From contig JACKKP010000003.1 of NCBI GenBank assembly GCA_024236375.1, positions 62,001 to 126,000 on the forward strand: a stretch of DNA of 64,000 nucleotides, written 5' to 3'. Shown here in pieces: positions 54,021-62,885 of this stretch. The first letter of the stretch is position 1. Each line of letters begins with the position of its first letter. Under the pieces are notes generated by a model that saw nothing but the letters and a program-made list of their open reading frames with translations, had not been told where the DNA came from and made no database searches. Both the position numbers and the translations under genes were made by a program. The stretch is from Rickettsiaceae bacterium. Its GTDB lineage: Bacteria; Pseudomonadota; Alphaproteobacteria; Rickettsiales; Rickettsiaceae.

Positions 54021-55592
54021 ATGCCTCTAGACAGCTCGTCAAACATATTTGATCAAAACTCAGACAAAAACAAAACCAGCAATCGTTCACCTTTGCCGAA
54101 GACATTTAATTTATATGCTTCAAATATACCTACCAATCATACTAATAAGGTTCAAATCAGTTTGAATATTGGTACAAAACGCGATGCTTCAGAAGTTTAT
54201 CAAGAAAAATCAGCCCTCCAAAAGCGACAAAAGACAACTCATGACAATACTATATTAAACATTTCTGGTTTACCCACACCTACACCAATTATCACGCCTA
54301 CATCAACTATCACATCTACATCAACTATCACAAACAAAATTATTGTTTCGTCACCTAATGGTGACCGTATAAAAATTACCATAGAGTCTCCTACTAAAAA
54401 CCCCCTTGAATCTCTCAAAAAACCGCAATATCATATATCAAAAATAATCAATAATAACAAAATTACACTCAACTATTTTGATCCAACTTATGATACCGCT
54501 TTTAAACATCTTTTGAGTTGCCCTGATTTAGCAAAACATTTCATTGCGCATACACTAACATTAAACGAAAATTCTATTATATCCGTAAAACCTTTAAACG
54601 TGCATCTCTCAGAACCAGGAAGTGTTAATAATATGTCTGGTACATTTGCTACGCTTGCTGTTGATTCTTTATTTAAAGTTAAAATTCATCCTGATAAAAA
54701 AATATTAGTCTTTGCCGAAATGCAAAGACAAAACTTTCCGGGCTTCCTTGTACGCACACAAATGTATGCTGCCCTAATTGCTTCAAGTCTAATTAAAAAA
54801 GGAGTTGCCGATCATTATGAAAAAATTCCTACTATAAAAGGTATAATTGTGGCTTTTAATAATATTTTGAACAATAATATTCCATATTGCGCCACAATAT
54901 CTACAAATATAAAAACTCAAGATGGTTTAGTTATCAACGATGAGGTCCCCTCATTAATAGATATAAGGACTTTTGAACTTAAAAAATTTGAAAAGCATCC
55001 CGACTCGCTAATAGTAAATCAAAATTCAAATCCCATGCATCAGTGGTTACAATTCTTCTTGCAATGTGGTAAGAAAACACATATACCAGATAATATAAAC
55101 GATATAATTAAATTAGCTTATAAACGTATGAGTCGAGAAAACATGCCACAAGATGTTATTGAACTTCTTTATACATCCCAAATCAAAGCGCAACAATTAG
55201 AGCATGCAAGGCAACAAGAAATGAGAGCAAACATAAATTCAGCTAAATGCGCTGGAATAGAAGAAGGCAAGATACGATCTGCTGTAGAAACAATTTTAAA
55301 CCTTTTAAAATTACCTAATTTAGATCTTCAGCAGATAAAACAAGTAGTGACTACAATTGATCCTAATAAAGTCGAATCTATCACAAAATATGCTGTACAT
55401 TATAAGAATCAATATAATAAGTTACCAGGTCATGATGATGTAATCAAAAATTTAGTTTTATTTGGTAACGTTGCACAGAATATTTCTGCTGATATCGCAA
55501 ATAATGATTACTATATTACCGATAATCCATTTATAGATCGTGTAGACAACGAAACTATTATTATCGGTGCAACAGATGAAACTATTGATTAG
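54021..55592 (+). CDS. Rpn/PD-(D/E)XK transposase-family nuclease with long disordered N-terminus
   Basis: 523 residues. The middle (about 150-360) matches the PDDEXK_2/Rpn family, annotated as recombination-promoting nuclease or putative transposase. NYFDPTYDTAFKHLL is at 151-165 (D158), VDSLFKV near 214 (D215) and the active-site-like FAEMQRQNFPGF near 231 (E233-x-Q235), followed by VRTQMYAALI. The C-terminal half is helical (KAQQLEHARQQEMRANI and beyond). The first 140 residues are Ser/Thr/Asn-rich and look disordered; they hold three 6-residue repeats and two basic clusters (KR at 53-54, KRQK at 68-71). No signal peptide. Bounded on both sides by transposon remnants, suggesting lateral arrival. 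Function unproven. Confidence 0.75.
   Translation: MPLDSSSNIFDQNSDKNKTSNRSPLPKTFNLYASNIPTNHTNKVQISLNIGTKRDASEVYQEKSALQKRQKTTHDNTILNISGLPTPTPIITPTSTITSTSTITNKIIVSSPNGDRIKITIESPTKNPLESLKKPQYHISKIINNNKITLNYFDPTYDTAFKHLLSCPDLAKHFIAHTLTLNENSIISVKPLNVHLSEPGSVNNMSGTFATLAVDSLFKVKIHPDKKILVFAEMQRQNFPGFLVRTQMYAALIASSLIKKGVADHYEKIPTIKGIIVAFNNILNNNIPYCATISTNIKTQDGLVINDEVPSLIDIRTFELKKFEKHPDSLIVNQNSNPMHQWLQFFLQCGKKTHIPDNINDIIKLAYKRMSRENMPQDVIELLYTSQIKAQQLEHARQQEMRANINSAKCAGIEEGKIRSAVETILNLLKLPNLDLQQIKQVVTTIDPNKVESITKYAVHYKNQYNKLPGHDDVIKNLVLFGNVAQNISADIANNDYYITDNPFIDRVDNETIIIGATDETID
54279..54332 (+). repeat. Three 18-bp tandem repeats inside the Rpn-type gene
   Basis: Units 54279-54296, 54297-54314 and 54315-54332. 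The second and third differ by one base (first base C or T); the first is more diverged. In frame they encode PTPIIT, PTSTIT and STSTIT at residues 87-104, part of the disordered N-terminal region. Copy number could vary between strains. Confidence 0.85.
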
Positions 55593-55756
55593 TGGTAAAA
55601 AACTGATTGGCATTAAATATACACTATGGATTTAATAAAATTGTGCAAATATAATTTAAAACATAGTTTTTTCTTTATTTTGAGACGTAATAAGCAAAAA
55701 CCAAAAATACACTAGGCACTCCCTCGTCTCTATATTTAAATATATCAATAATACTA

Positions 55757-55941
55757 CCCCTAGTTCCCTTCCACACAAGGGAACTAGAACCGATAAAGAT
55801 AAATTCAAACTACGAAGTAGAATAGAAAACTTTTTCTCTGAGCTCAAAGAAAATCGCCGCTTAGCATTGAGATTTAAGAAATCTGATCTCTGCTTCTTAG
55901 CTTTTATTGCTATCGCTGCTATAAAATATAACCTTTGTTAA
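55757..55941 (+). pseudogene. Remnant of an IS5-family transposase C-terminus
   Basis: An open plus-strand stretch ends in KLRSRIENFFSELKENRRLA, LRFKKSDLCFLAFIAIAAIKYN and a stop. It aligns with the catalytic-Glu region and C-terminus of the intact IS5-family element (RNIIERFFGRLKENKRIA) but is a different, diverged copy. Just after the stop, TTGTTAACAGTGC resembles the IS end TTGTTAACAATGCC. Everything upstream of the tail is lost. This marks the right edge of the Rpn island. Confidence 0.8.
55760..55787. repeat. Perfect 11-bp hairpin near the IS5 remnant
   Basis: CTAGTTCCCTT, a 6-nt loop CCACAC, then AAGGGAACTAG. It is less AT-rich than its surroundings and lies inside the reading frame of the transposase remnant, so it is probably a small inserted palindrome or a scar rather than a terminator. 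Confidence 0.6.
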
Positions 55942-55982
55942 CAGTGCTTAATAGAGACCACAATACTAAAATAATTTTAAGA

Positions 55983-57326
55983 TCACAATTTTTTGACTTC
56001 CACTTTGCCGTCGCGCATAGAGATAAGCAAATTACTACCGTCTTTAATTAATTTACTATCTGATATGATTTCTCCATTTGTATTTTCAATAATAGCGTAA
56101 CCACGTTCTATCACTTTTCTATAATCAAGAGTTGATAAGTTTGTAGCGCTAATAGTTAAACGATTATTATATAGTGTAAGTAAGTTGCTTTGTTGTTTAT
56201 CGAGGCTATTACTTTGTTGTTGATATTGTAGATATTTATATTGTATAATTCGATGCACAGAAAAGCGAGAAGAGGGAAATTTTTCTAGTACAATCATTTT
56301 GTGCTTCAGTAAATTAGATAAAGAGCCAGAAAAACGAAATCCAAGTTCATCAATTTTTTGACTATAAAATCTTATAATATTTTTAATATTATTTTGAATA
56401 GTAACATTACTATTAACTAATTGCTGTTGGTAATATCTTATTAACTCTTGGAGTCGTAAGTTAAGTCTTTTTTCTGCATTATTTAAAGTGTTAAGCAAAT
56501 CGCTAGCTACTGGCACAGCAAATTCAGCAGCTGCTGTTGGCGTAGGAGCTCTTAAATCTGCAACAAAATCCAGCAATGTAAAATCTGTTTCATGGCCAAT
56601 AGCTGAAATAATAGGAATTTGCGACTTAAAAGCTGCTCTTACAACAATTTCTTCATTGAAAGACCACAAATCTTCAATTGAGCCGCCGCCCCGTGCAATA
56701 ATTAATAATTGTGGGCGCAAGTGATTACTGATAGAGTTAAAGCCGTTAATTGCATTAACTACTTCCTCAGCGGAATTTGTTCCTTGAACACTTACAGGCC
56801 AGATCAATATATTTGTTTTGCATCGATCATTAATACGGTGAATAATATCGCGTATCACTGCGCCTGATAAAGATGTGATAATGCCAATTTTGTATGGTAG
56901 CATCGGAATTGGTTTTTTGTGTTGAGCTAAAAATAACCCCTCCTTTTCAAATTTAATTTTCCGTTCTGCTAGTATTTGTATAAAAGCACCAATGCCATTT
57001 GGCTGAATAGATTCAACTGATATTTGATATTTTGATTGCCCAGCATAGGCTGTGACTTTGCCAATGACTAAAACCTCCATACCCTCTTCTAACTTAAAAT
57101 TGATTTTTGCTAAAATTGGGCGCCAACAAGTTGCTGCTATTACTGATTTACTGTCTTTTAACGAAAAATACCCGTGGCCAGAATCTGCAATTTTTAAACC
57201 AGAGATTTCTCCTTTAATTTGAACTACTCCTAATTTATCCTCTAAAAGATATTTTATCTTAGAAGAAATATCGGAAACAGAAAAAATTATATTGTTTTCT
57301 CCTAGTACTGGAACATTTTCAAACAT
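55983..57326 (-). CDS. xseA: Exodeoxyribonuclease VII large subunit
   Basis: Catalytic subunit of the single-strand exonuclease used in repair. 447 residues: N-terminal OB fold (about 15-110, FSVSDISSKIKYLLEDKLGVVQIKGEIS and then GHGYFSLKD), nuclease core with ITSLSGAVIRDIIHRI near 150, ARGGGSIEDLWSFNEE near 211 and PIISAIGHETDFTLLDFVADLRAPTPTAAAE near 235. A helical region and ERGYAI segment complete it. Divergent from lptD. Confidence 0.95.
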   Translation of the reverse strand: MFENVPVLGENNIIFSVSDISSKIKYLLEDKLGVVQIKGEISGLKIADSGHGYFSLKDSKSVIAATCWRPILAKINFKLEEGMEVLVIGKVTAYAGQSKYQISVESIQPNGIGAFIQILAERKIKFEKEGLFLAQHKKPIPMLPYKIGIITSLSGAVIRDIIHRINDRCKTNILIWPVSVQGTNSAEEVVNAINGFNSISNHLRPQLLIIARGGGSIEDLWSFNEEIVVRAAFKSQIPIISAIGHETDFTLLDFVADLRAPTPTAAAEFAVPVASDLLNTLNNAEKRLNLRLQELIRYYQQQLVNSNVTIQNNIKNIIRFYSQKIDELGFRFSGSLSNLLKHKMIVLEKFPSSRFSVHRIIQYKYLQYQQQSNSLDKQQSNLLTLYNNRLTISATNLSTLDYRKVIERGYAIIENTNGEIISDSKLIKDGSNLLISMRDGKVEVKKL

Positions 57327-57351
57327 TTTTGATATTATATAATTATATTGA

Positions 57352-57379
57352 TTGGTTCTAATAATTTTTTAAATATAAT
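57352..57379 (+). promoter_or_regulatory. Candidate promoter of lptD-surA-rsmA
   Basis: TTGGTT (57352-57357), a 16-bp spacer and consensus TATAAT (57374-57379), about 38 bp before the lptD ATG. Confidence 0.5.
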
Positions 57380-57417
57380 AACTAAAAAACTCCTATTAAC
57401 CATATAAATATAAGTAA

Positions 57418-59568
57418 ATGCACAGTTTTTACAAACTACTCTACCACCTGCTGCATAATATTTTTTTGTTAAATGCATTTTTTCTAACGGAACTCAATTA
57501 TTGTGCTATTGCGCAGGCTGCAAGCAAAGCTGAGTTATTTTTAAAGGCTGATCAAATCTATTATGATAAGCAGCAAGATGAAATTCGAGCACAAGGAAAT
57601 GTAGTCATTGATATAGGAGAATATATACTTGAGACTGATTCTGTAAAATATAATTTTCCCAGAGATATGGTCTATGCAGATCATGGAGTCAAAATTAGCG
57701 GAGGGCCATATAAAAATATTTATGGAGAGCAAATTATTTTTAAAAATGATGTACAACAGGGGGTAATTAAAAACTTTGTCGCAAGGTTTGACAAAAACTC
57801 AATAATTGCGGCTCAGTATGCTAAAAAATTAGCTGATAGATATTTTTATTTAGAAAATGCTGTTTTTTCTCCATGTCGTACTTATTGCTCTGGTAATGCG
57901 TTATGGCAGATTAAAGCTGAAAAAGCTATAATAGATTATGATGCACAAAAAGTAATATATAGAAACTCTGCGTTTGAAGTATATGGTCATCGTATTATGT
58001 ATGTTCCATATTTTTCACATCCTACACCTGATGCTGACTCACAATCAGGGTTCTTAGTACCAGGAATAAAAAATAAGGATCTTTTGTTACCAATCTATTT
58101 TCGGATTAAACCTTATGCAGATCTCACTTTTAGTCCAAGAATTTCACCACATTATAGTATTTTTGAAACTGAATATAGACAAAAAACCTCTAATGGTGAA
58201 TTTGAAATTTTAGCAAATTTTGGTAATCCTTCGGACAAAAAATTAAAAATTTACCAAGATATACAGGAACAAAAAAATATTCACCGAGATGGAAGGTTTC
58301 ATTTAAAAGTTAATGGTAAATTAACAACAGCGGATTTAGCTAATTTGGGCTATAAAATAGATATTGCTTCAGACAAGTCTTATTTAGCTAACTACTATAA
58401 TATTTATGATCCATACTTAACTTCTGAAATTTACGGGGAATATGCAGAACAGCGAGATTATTTTTCTTTAAAAGCTGTTGGCTTTCAGGAGCTACGTACA
58501 GATGGTGATAGTAAAAGATCTTTTTTAACTCCTTTAATTAATACACAACATAGTATTGCTCTGAACCAAGATGAATCTGTCATTTTTAATATACGTAGTA
58601 ATTCTTTGGTGTACACTAATAGTGACAGCGCAAGTCTTTTAAAATCTTCTATAAAAGCTGGCTTACACATCAATCATATATTAGATTCTGGACATATATT
58701 CACATATGATATTAGTAATAGATTAGATATATATGTAAGCCAAACAATAGATAAACCAGAAGAAATTACAATATTCAATATTCCATCTGCAAGTATTCAA
58801 TGGCGCTACCCCCTCATAGGACATTTTCATAATAAAATGATACAAATAGAACCTATAATCAAAGTTTGTGGTGCAAAAGATGCTTTTCAAAATCGAGAAA
58901 AGAATCCAAATTATGTACTAAAAAATTATATGACTGAATTGAATGAGAGTAATATATTTCATTTAGATAAGCTCAACATAGTGAATAATTATGAGCGTAA
59001 CTTTCAAGCTAGTTATGGTATTAATGCATCTCTCAGCTTTAACGAATTTTATATTAAAAGTTTTTTTGGTCAGGCTTATTATAATATGACATTTCGTGGG
59101 AAGCGTTATCTTGAACAAGTGGGTAATATTACTACTAATATAGGTGAGAATCTATCTATAATATATCGTTATAGAGGTGACAACAATTTTCATCCTATTA
59201 GACAAGAAGTAGAAATGAACGCCTCTTTCAGCAAATTAAAAACACACATTGAATTTGCAAAATTAAACAATATATCTACTTATTTTAGCGACTTAACTTT
59301 ACCTGAGAAACAGGATAAAATATCACAATTAAATTGGGGGATAGATTACCAGATTGCCAAGGGTCTCTGGGTTGGAGCAGGAATTAGAGCTAATATTTCA
59401 TATCCTAAAACAGAATTGCTCAGCAGAAATATTCGCATGACATATATATTTGATTGTGTTAGTATAAGCTGCGGATGGACAGATAATTTGTTCGAGGATA
59501 AAGCTAGGGGTATTAGAAAAAGACGTTTTCCTAATTTTGGACTGAAGTTGAAAGTTTTGAATATGTAA
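57418..59568 (+). CDS. lptD: LPS-assembly outer-membrane protein LptD
   Basis: Inserts LPS into the outer leaflet of the outer membrane with LptE. 716 residues: signal peptide-like N-terminus (about 1-37), OstA/LptA-like beta-jellyroll (about 39-160, LFLKADQIYYDKQQDEIRAQGNVVI) and the large barrel from about 200. The barrel includes YVPYFSHPTPDADSQSGFLVPGI, a strongly conserved LptD motif. surA follows after 19 bp. Together with waaA it shows that LPS export is retained. Confidence 0.93.
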   Translation: MHSFYKLLYHLLHNIFLLNAFFLTELNYCAIAQAASKAELFLKADQIYYDKQQDEIRAQGNVVIDIGEYILETDSVKYNFPRDMVYADHGVKISGGPYKNIYGEQIIFKNDVQQGVIKNFVARFDKNSIIAAQYAKKLADRYFYLENAVFSPCRTYCSGNALWQIKAEKAIIDYDAQKVIYRNSAFEVYGHRIMYVPYFSHPTPDADSQSGFLVPGIKNKDLLLPIYFRIKPYADLTFSPRISPHYSIFETEYRQKTSNGEFEILANFGNPSDKKLKIYQDIQEQKNIHRDGRFHLKVNGKLTTADLANLGYKIDIASDKSYLANYYNIYDPYLTSEIYGEYAEQRDYFSLKAVGFQELRTDGDSKRSFLTPLINTQHSIALNQDESVIFNIRSNSLVYTNSDSASLLKSSIKAGLHINHILDSGHIFTYDISNRLDIYVSQTIDKPEEITIFNIPSASIQWRYPLIGHFHNKMIQIEPIIKVCGAKDAFQNREKNPNYVLKNYMTELNESNIFHLDKLNIVNNYERNFQASYGINASLSFNEFYIKSFFGQAYYNMTFRGKRYLEQVGNITTNIGENLSIIYRYRGDNNFHPIRQEVEMNASFSKLKTHIEFAKLNNISTYFSDLTLPEKQDKISQLNWGIDYQIAKGLWVGAGIRANISYPKTELLSRNIRMTYIFDCVSISCGWTDNLFEDKARGIRKRRFPNFGLKLKVLNM

Positions 59569-59587
59569 TTAATTGAAATAGATCATA

Positions 59588-60478
59588 ATGAAACAAATAT
59601 TTATAATTATAATTTGGGCATTATATAGCCTAAATTATGTATCAGCAGCTGATAAAGATATAGTAGCTATGGTGCAAGGTCAACCTATCACTAAATACCA
59701 ACTAGATAATAGAGCTAAATTAGTAATTAATACACAAAATATTACTTTTAACAGTAGAGATGATAGAGATGAGTTTGATAAACAAATTATAGATCAATTA
59801 GTAGAAGAAGAGTTAGTAAAAAAAGCTGCACAAGAGTTTGGAATAGAGTTAAAATCAGAAATGATTGATGCGGCTATTAGATCGCTTGAAAAGCAAAATA
59901 ATTTCCCACAAAATTATATGGTGTCTCTGCTGCAAGAACATGGTTTATCTGTAGAAAGTTATAGAAATAAAATTGGTTATGAAATTTTGCGAGGCAGAAT
60001 TTTTTCAATGTTAGCCTCTGATATTTCAGTAACTGAAGCTGAAGCCAGAAATCATTTGTGGAATTCTCAGCAGATCAAACCAAAAATTCATATATGGGTT
60101 GTGTCTTCCAAGGCTCAAGAAGATAGCTATAATAGTTTTGACCAAATGCAAAAATTGCGCCATAGTTTAATGCAATCTGATCTTAATAAATTATCTATAA
60201 CCCAAGATACTCAGCTGGTGGATATGGTAGAATTATTTGATTATTCTAAACTGACTCCTCATACTAAATCAGCGCTGAAAGACACTAATAAAGGTTCTGT
60301 GAGTAAGGTGTATCAGGAGGATAACAAATATAAATTAATTGTAGTACTAGAAAAAGATTTTATAGATGAAAAAGAGATTAGTGCTATTAAAAATGATCTA
60401 AAAATGCAAAAAGCTGAAAAAAAATATAATTTCTTTATAAAGGGATTACGTAACAAAACTGATATAGTAATTAAATAA
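59588..60478 (+). CDS. surA: SurA-like periplasmic chaperone, PPIase region not recognised
   Basis: 296 residues: signal peptide (1-20, ending VSA), then a SurA N-terminal chaperone domain (IVAMVQGQPITKYQLDNRAKLV, and DQLVEEELVKKAAQEFGIEL). The shorter C-terminal part holds at most a degenerate parvulin domain. E. coli SurA (428 aa) has two PPIase domains; only remnants are possible here. Located between lptD and rsmA exactly as in many Gram-negatives, so the role is outer-membrane protein folding, LptD included. Confidence 0.82.
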   Translation: MKQIFIIIIWALYSLNYVSAADKDIVAMVQGQPITKYQLDNRAKLVINTQNITFNSRDDRDEFDKQIIDQLVEEELVKKAAQEFGIELKSEMIDAAIRSLEKQNNFPQNYMVSLLQEHGLSVESYRNKIGYEILRGRIFSMLASDISVTEAEARNHLWNSQQIKPKIHIWVVSSKAQEDSYNSFDQMQKLRHSLMQSDLNKLSITQDTQLVDMVELFDYSKLTPHTKSALKDTNKGSVSKVYQEDNKYKLIVVLEKDFIDEKEISAIKNDLKMQKAEKKYNFFIKGLRNKTDIVIK

Positions 60479-60480
60479 CA

Positions 60481-61290
60481 ATGTTACCTACTATTGCTCA
60501 ACTTGTAAGTAAATATGAGTTGCAGCCGTTAAAAAAATATGGTCAGAATTTCATATATGACGAAAGTTTATGCGACAAAATTGTAAAATATGCTGGAATT
60601 AATTCTAATTCAAAAGTACTTGAGGTGGGGCCTGGCCCCGCAGGGCTTACTCGTGCAATCTTGAGGCTAGATCCTGATTCGTGTGTTGTAATTGAGATGG
60701 ATCAACGTTTTGCTATTTTACTTAATGAAATTAAGTCATATTATCCAAAATTATCAATAAAACAAGGCGATGCACTAAATGTCAGTCTCTCAGACCTTAC
60801 TGATGACAAGATTGATATAGTATCTAATTTACCATATAATGTAGGTTGTAAATTACTCACTAATTGGCTTGAAGAAATAGAGTTAGTAAATTCTATTACT
60901 GTGATGTTGCAAAAAGAAGTTGTAGAGCGAATTATAGCAAAGCCTTCATGTAAAGATTATGGAAGATTATCTATTATCTGCCAAATTTTATGTGATGTAG
61001 AAAAATGTTTTGATGTGAGTCCTAAAGTGTTTTATCCCCCTCCGAAAGTGCACTCAGCAGTGATAAAGTTAGTTCCTAAAAATATTAGGATCTCACAAGA
61101 TATGATAAAAAAAATTCAATTTATTACGATGCATGCTTTTAGTAATAGAAGAAAAGCGCTCAAAAATTCTTTACAGGCTTTACCAAATCATCTAATAATT
61201 TTAGAAAAATTAGGTATTGATGCGTTATTGAGGCCCGAAAATCTTTCACCGAATGATTATCATAATATAGCTATGTTGACGCAAGAATAA
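60481..61290 (+). CDS. rsmA: 16S rRNA dimethyladenosine transferase
   Basis: Dimethylates A1518/A1519 of 16S rRNA. 269 residues: KKYGQNFIYDESLCDKIV near residue 18, SAM motif LEVGPGPAGLTRAIL near 49 and catalytic NLPYNVG near 119. FYPPPKVHSAVIKL comes after. 2 bp after surA; pdxA, often between them, is absent. Confidence 0.96.
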   Translation: MLPTIAQLVSKYELQPLKKYGQNFIYDESLCDKIVKYAGINSNSKVLEVGPGPAGLTRAILRLDPDSCVVIEMDQRFAILLNEIKSYYPKLSIKQGDALNVSLSDLTDDKIDIVSNLPYNVGCKLLTNWLEEIELVNSITVMLQKEVVERIIAKPSCKDYGRLSIICQILCDVEKCFDVSPKVFYPPPKVHSAVIKLVPKNIRISQDMIKKIQFITMHAFSNRRKALKNSLQALPNHLIILEKLGIDALLRPENLSPNDYHNIAMLTQE

Positions 61291-61346
61291 TTATTCTGAA
61301 ACAACTAATCATTTGCTATATCACTCTAGATTATTTAATATTTTAA

Positions 61347-61376
61347 TTAGACTAAGGTTAGTAAATATTATATAGT
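61347..61376 (+). promoter_or_regulatory. Candidate promoter of the nuo operon
   Basis: TTAGAC (61347-61352), an 18-bp spacer, then TATAGT (61371-61376), about 22 bp before the nuoA start. Both boxes deviate from consensus by one or two bases. Confidence 0.45.
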
Positions 61377-61398
61377 ATACATTAATAGATCAAATACT

Positions 61399-61782
61399 AT
61401 GCTAAATATGCAAACTAATAATATAATATTATCAGAATATTTGCCAATTTTAATATTTATAGGAGTTGCTACCTTTTTAGCTGTTATTTGTTTAGTAATA
61501 CCAAAAATTTTAGGAAATAATATTTCTCAAAGAGATAAATTATCTCAGTATGAATGCGGTTTCGATGCATTTGAAAATTCGCGTACTAAACTTGATATAA
61601 GGTTTTATTTAGTAGCGATCCTATTTATAATATTTGATTTAGAAATTGCTTTTCTGATTCCTTGGGCTTTAAATCTAAAATCAATTGGTCTATTTGGTTT
61701 TTGGTCGATGATGATATTTTTAGTGATTCTAACTATAGGTTTTGTTTACGAATGGCGCAAAGGAGCTTTAGAATGGGAATAA
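61399..61782 (+). CDS. nuoA: NADH-quinone oxidoreductase subunit A
   Basis: Membrane subunit of complex I. 127 residues with three spans and the conserved loop KLSQYECGFDAFENSRTKLDIRFYLVAILFIIFDLEIAFL (about 49-88). First gene of the nuo operon; its end overlaps nuoB by 10 bp. A Met at codon 4 (61408) is an alternative start. Confidence 0.95.
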   Translation: MLNMQTNNIILSEYLPILIFIGVATFLAVICLVIPKILGNNISQRDKLSQYECGFDAFENSRTKLDIRFYLVAILFIIFDLEIAFLIPWALNLKSIGLFGFWSMMIFLVILTIGFVYEWRKGALEWE

Positions 61783-62276
61783 ATAATGACCAAGATGATT
61801 TTTTTAGCCATGAAATGTCTAATAGAGGTTATGTACTTGCTAAAATAGATGAGTTAAGTGCATGGGCTAGAGCTAATTCTTTATGGCCTATGACTTTTGG
61901 TTTGGCATGTTGTGCTGTAGAAATGATGCAAGCAGCTGCTAGTAGATATGATATGGATAGATTTGGTTTCTTATTTAGGCCAAGTCCGCGTCAAGCAGAT
62001 TTGATGATCGTAGCTGGTACTTTGACTAATAAAATGGCTCCAGCTTTACGAAGAGTATATGATCAAATGACTGAACCGAAATATGTTATTTCAATGGGAA
62101 GTTGTGCAAATGGAGGTGGATATTATCATTATTCTTATTCTGTTGTAAGGGGTTGTGATCGTATAGTTCCTGTTGATATATATGTACCGGGTTGTCCTCC
62201 CACAGCTGAGGCCTTAATATATGGATTAATGCAGTTGCAAAAGAAAATTAAAAGGACAAATAAATTTAAGGGGTAA
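61773..62276 (+). CDS. nuoB: NADH-quinone oxidoreductase subunit B
   Basis: Carries the N2 iron-sulfur cluster that passes electrons to quinone. I take the ATG at 61773 (MGINNDQDD), giving 167 residues of normal size; the frame is open further upstream inside nuoA but that part is not NuoB. Cluster cysteines appear in LACCAVEMM, SMGSCANGGG and VPGCPPTAEA. Confidence 0.96.
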   Translation: MGINNDQDDFFSHEMSNRGYVLAKIDELSAWARANSLWPMTFGLACCAVEMMQAAASRYDMDRFGFLFRPSPRQADLMIVAGTLTNKMAPALRRVYDQMTEPKYVISMGSCANGGGYYHYSYSVVRGCDRIVPVDIYVPGCPPTAEALIYGLMQLQKKIKRTNKFKG

Positions 62277-62279
62277 TTT

Positions 62280-62879
62280 ATGGATTTTCGTCGATACATC
62301 GAAAATTTTATGGCCGAAAATAATATATTGTTCACTTGCTGCGAAAATACTAATTTATTTGGTTATAAATTAGCTAGTCCCCAGTCTATACCACTCATTA
62401 TCGATTTTGTAAAAAATGATTTGAATTTACGTTTTGCTGTTCTTACCGATCTATTCGGGGCTGATTTTATAGATAGAGAAAAACGATTTGAAATTGTATA
62501 TAATTTGCTGAGTCTTAAATTAAATCAAAGAATAATATTCAAGATATATTTATCAGAGCAAGAAAAAATTCAAAGTATAACAAACATTTACCCAGCTGCA
62601 AGTTGGTATGAACGAGAAATCTATGATATGTTTGGAGTAGAGTTTGAGAATTCTTCTGATATGCGCAGGATTCTAACTGATTATGGCTTTCAGGGGCATC
62701 CTCTTAGAAAGGATTTTCCTTTGACTGGACATTTACAAGTAAAATATGATACTCAACTCGAAAAAGTAGTATATGAGCCAGTATCTTTAGAACAAGAATT
62801 TAGAAATTTTGATTTTACCTCTCCTTGGACCGGTCCTAATATCAATGTTTTGCCTGGTGATGAGAAAGCAAATAAATAA
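62280..62879 (+). CDS. nuoC: NADH-quinone oxidoreductase subunit C
   Basis: Peripheral-arm subunit of complex I. 199 residues with the 30-kDa subunit signature YPAASWYEREIYDMFGVEFE near 104 and RRILTDYGFQGHPLRKDFPLTG near 129. 3 bp after nuoB. Confidence 0.96.
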   Translation: MDFRRYIENFMAENNILFTCCENTNLFGYKLASPQSIPLIIDFVKNDLNLRFAVLTDLFGADFIDREKRFEIVYNLLSLKLNQRIIFKIYLSEQEKIQSITNIYPAASWYEREIYDMFGVEFENSSDMRRILTDYGFQGHPLRKDFPLTGHLQVKYDTQLEKVVYEPVSLEQEFRNFDFTSPWTGPNINVLPGDEKANK

Positions 62880-62885
62880 TAATTT

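Larger units (their letters stand above)
55593..55982. other. 390-bp intergenic stretch with IS remnants
   Basis: Between the Rpn-type gene and xseA. It contains the perfect hairpin at 55760-55787 and the tail of an IS5-family transposase ending at 55941. The part before 55757 is AT-rich and I see no gene in it. Confidence 0.7.

Noticed and set aside
55656..55847. 63-codon minus-strand open frame near the Rpn gene
   Set aside because: It runs antisense through the IS5 remnant and hairpin and has no family features.
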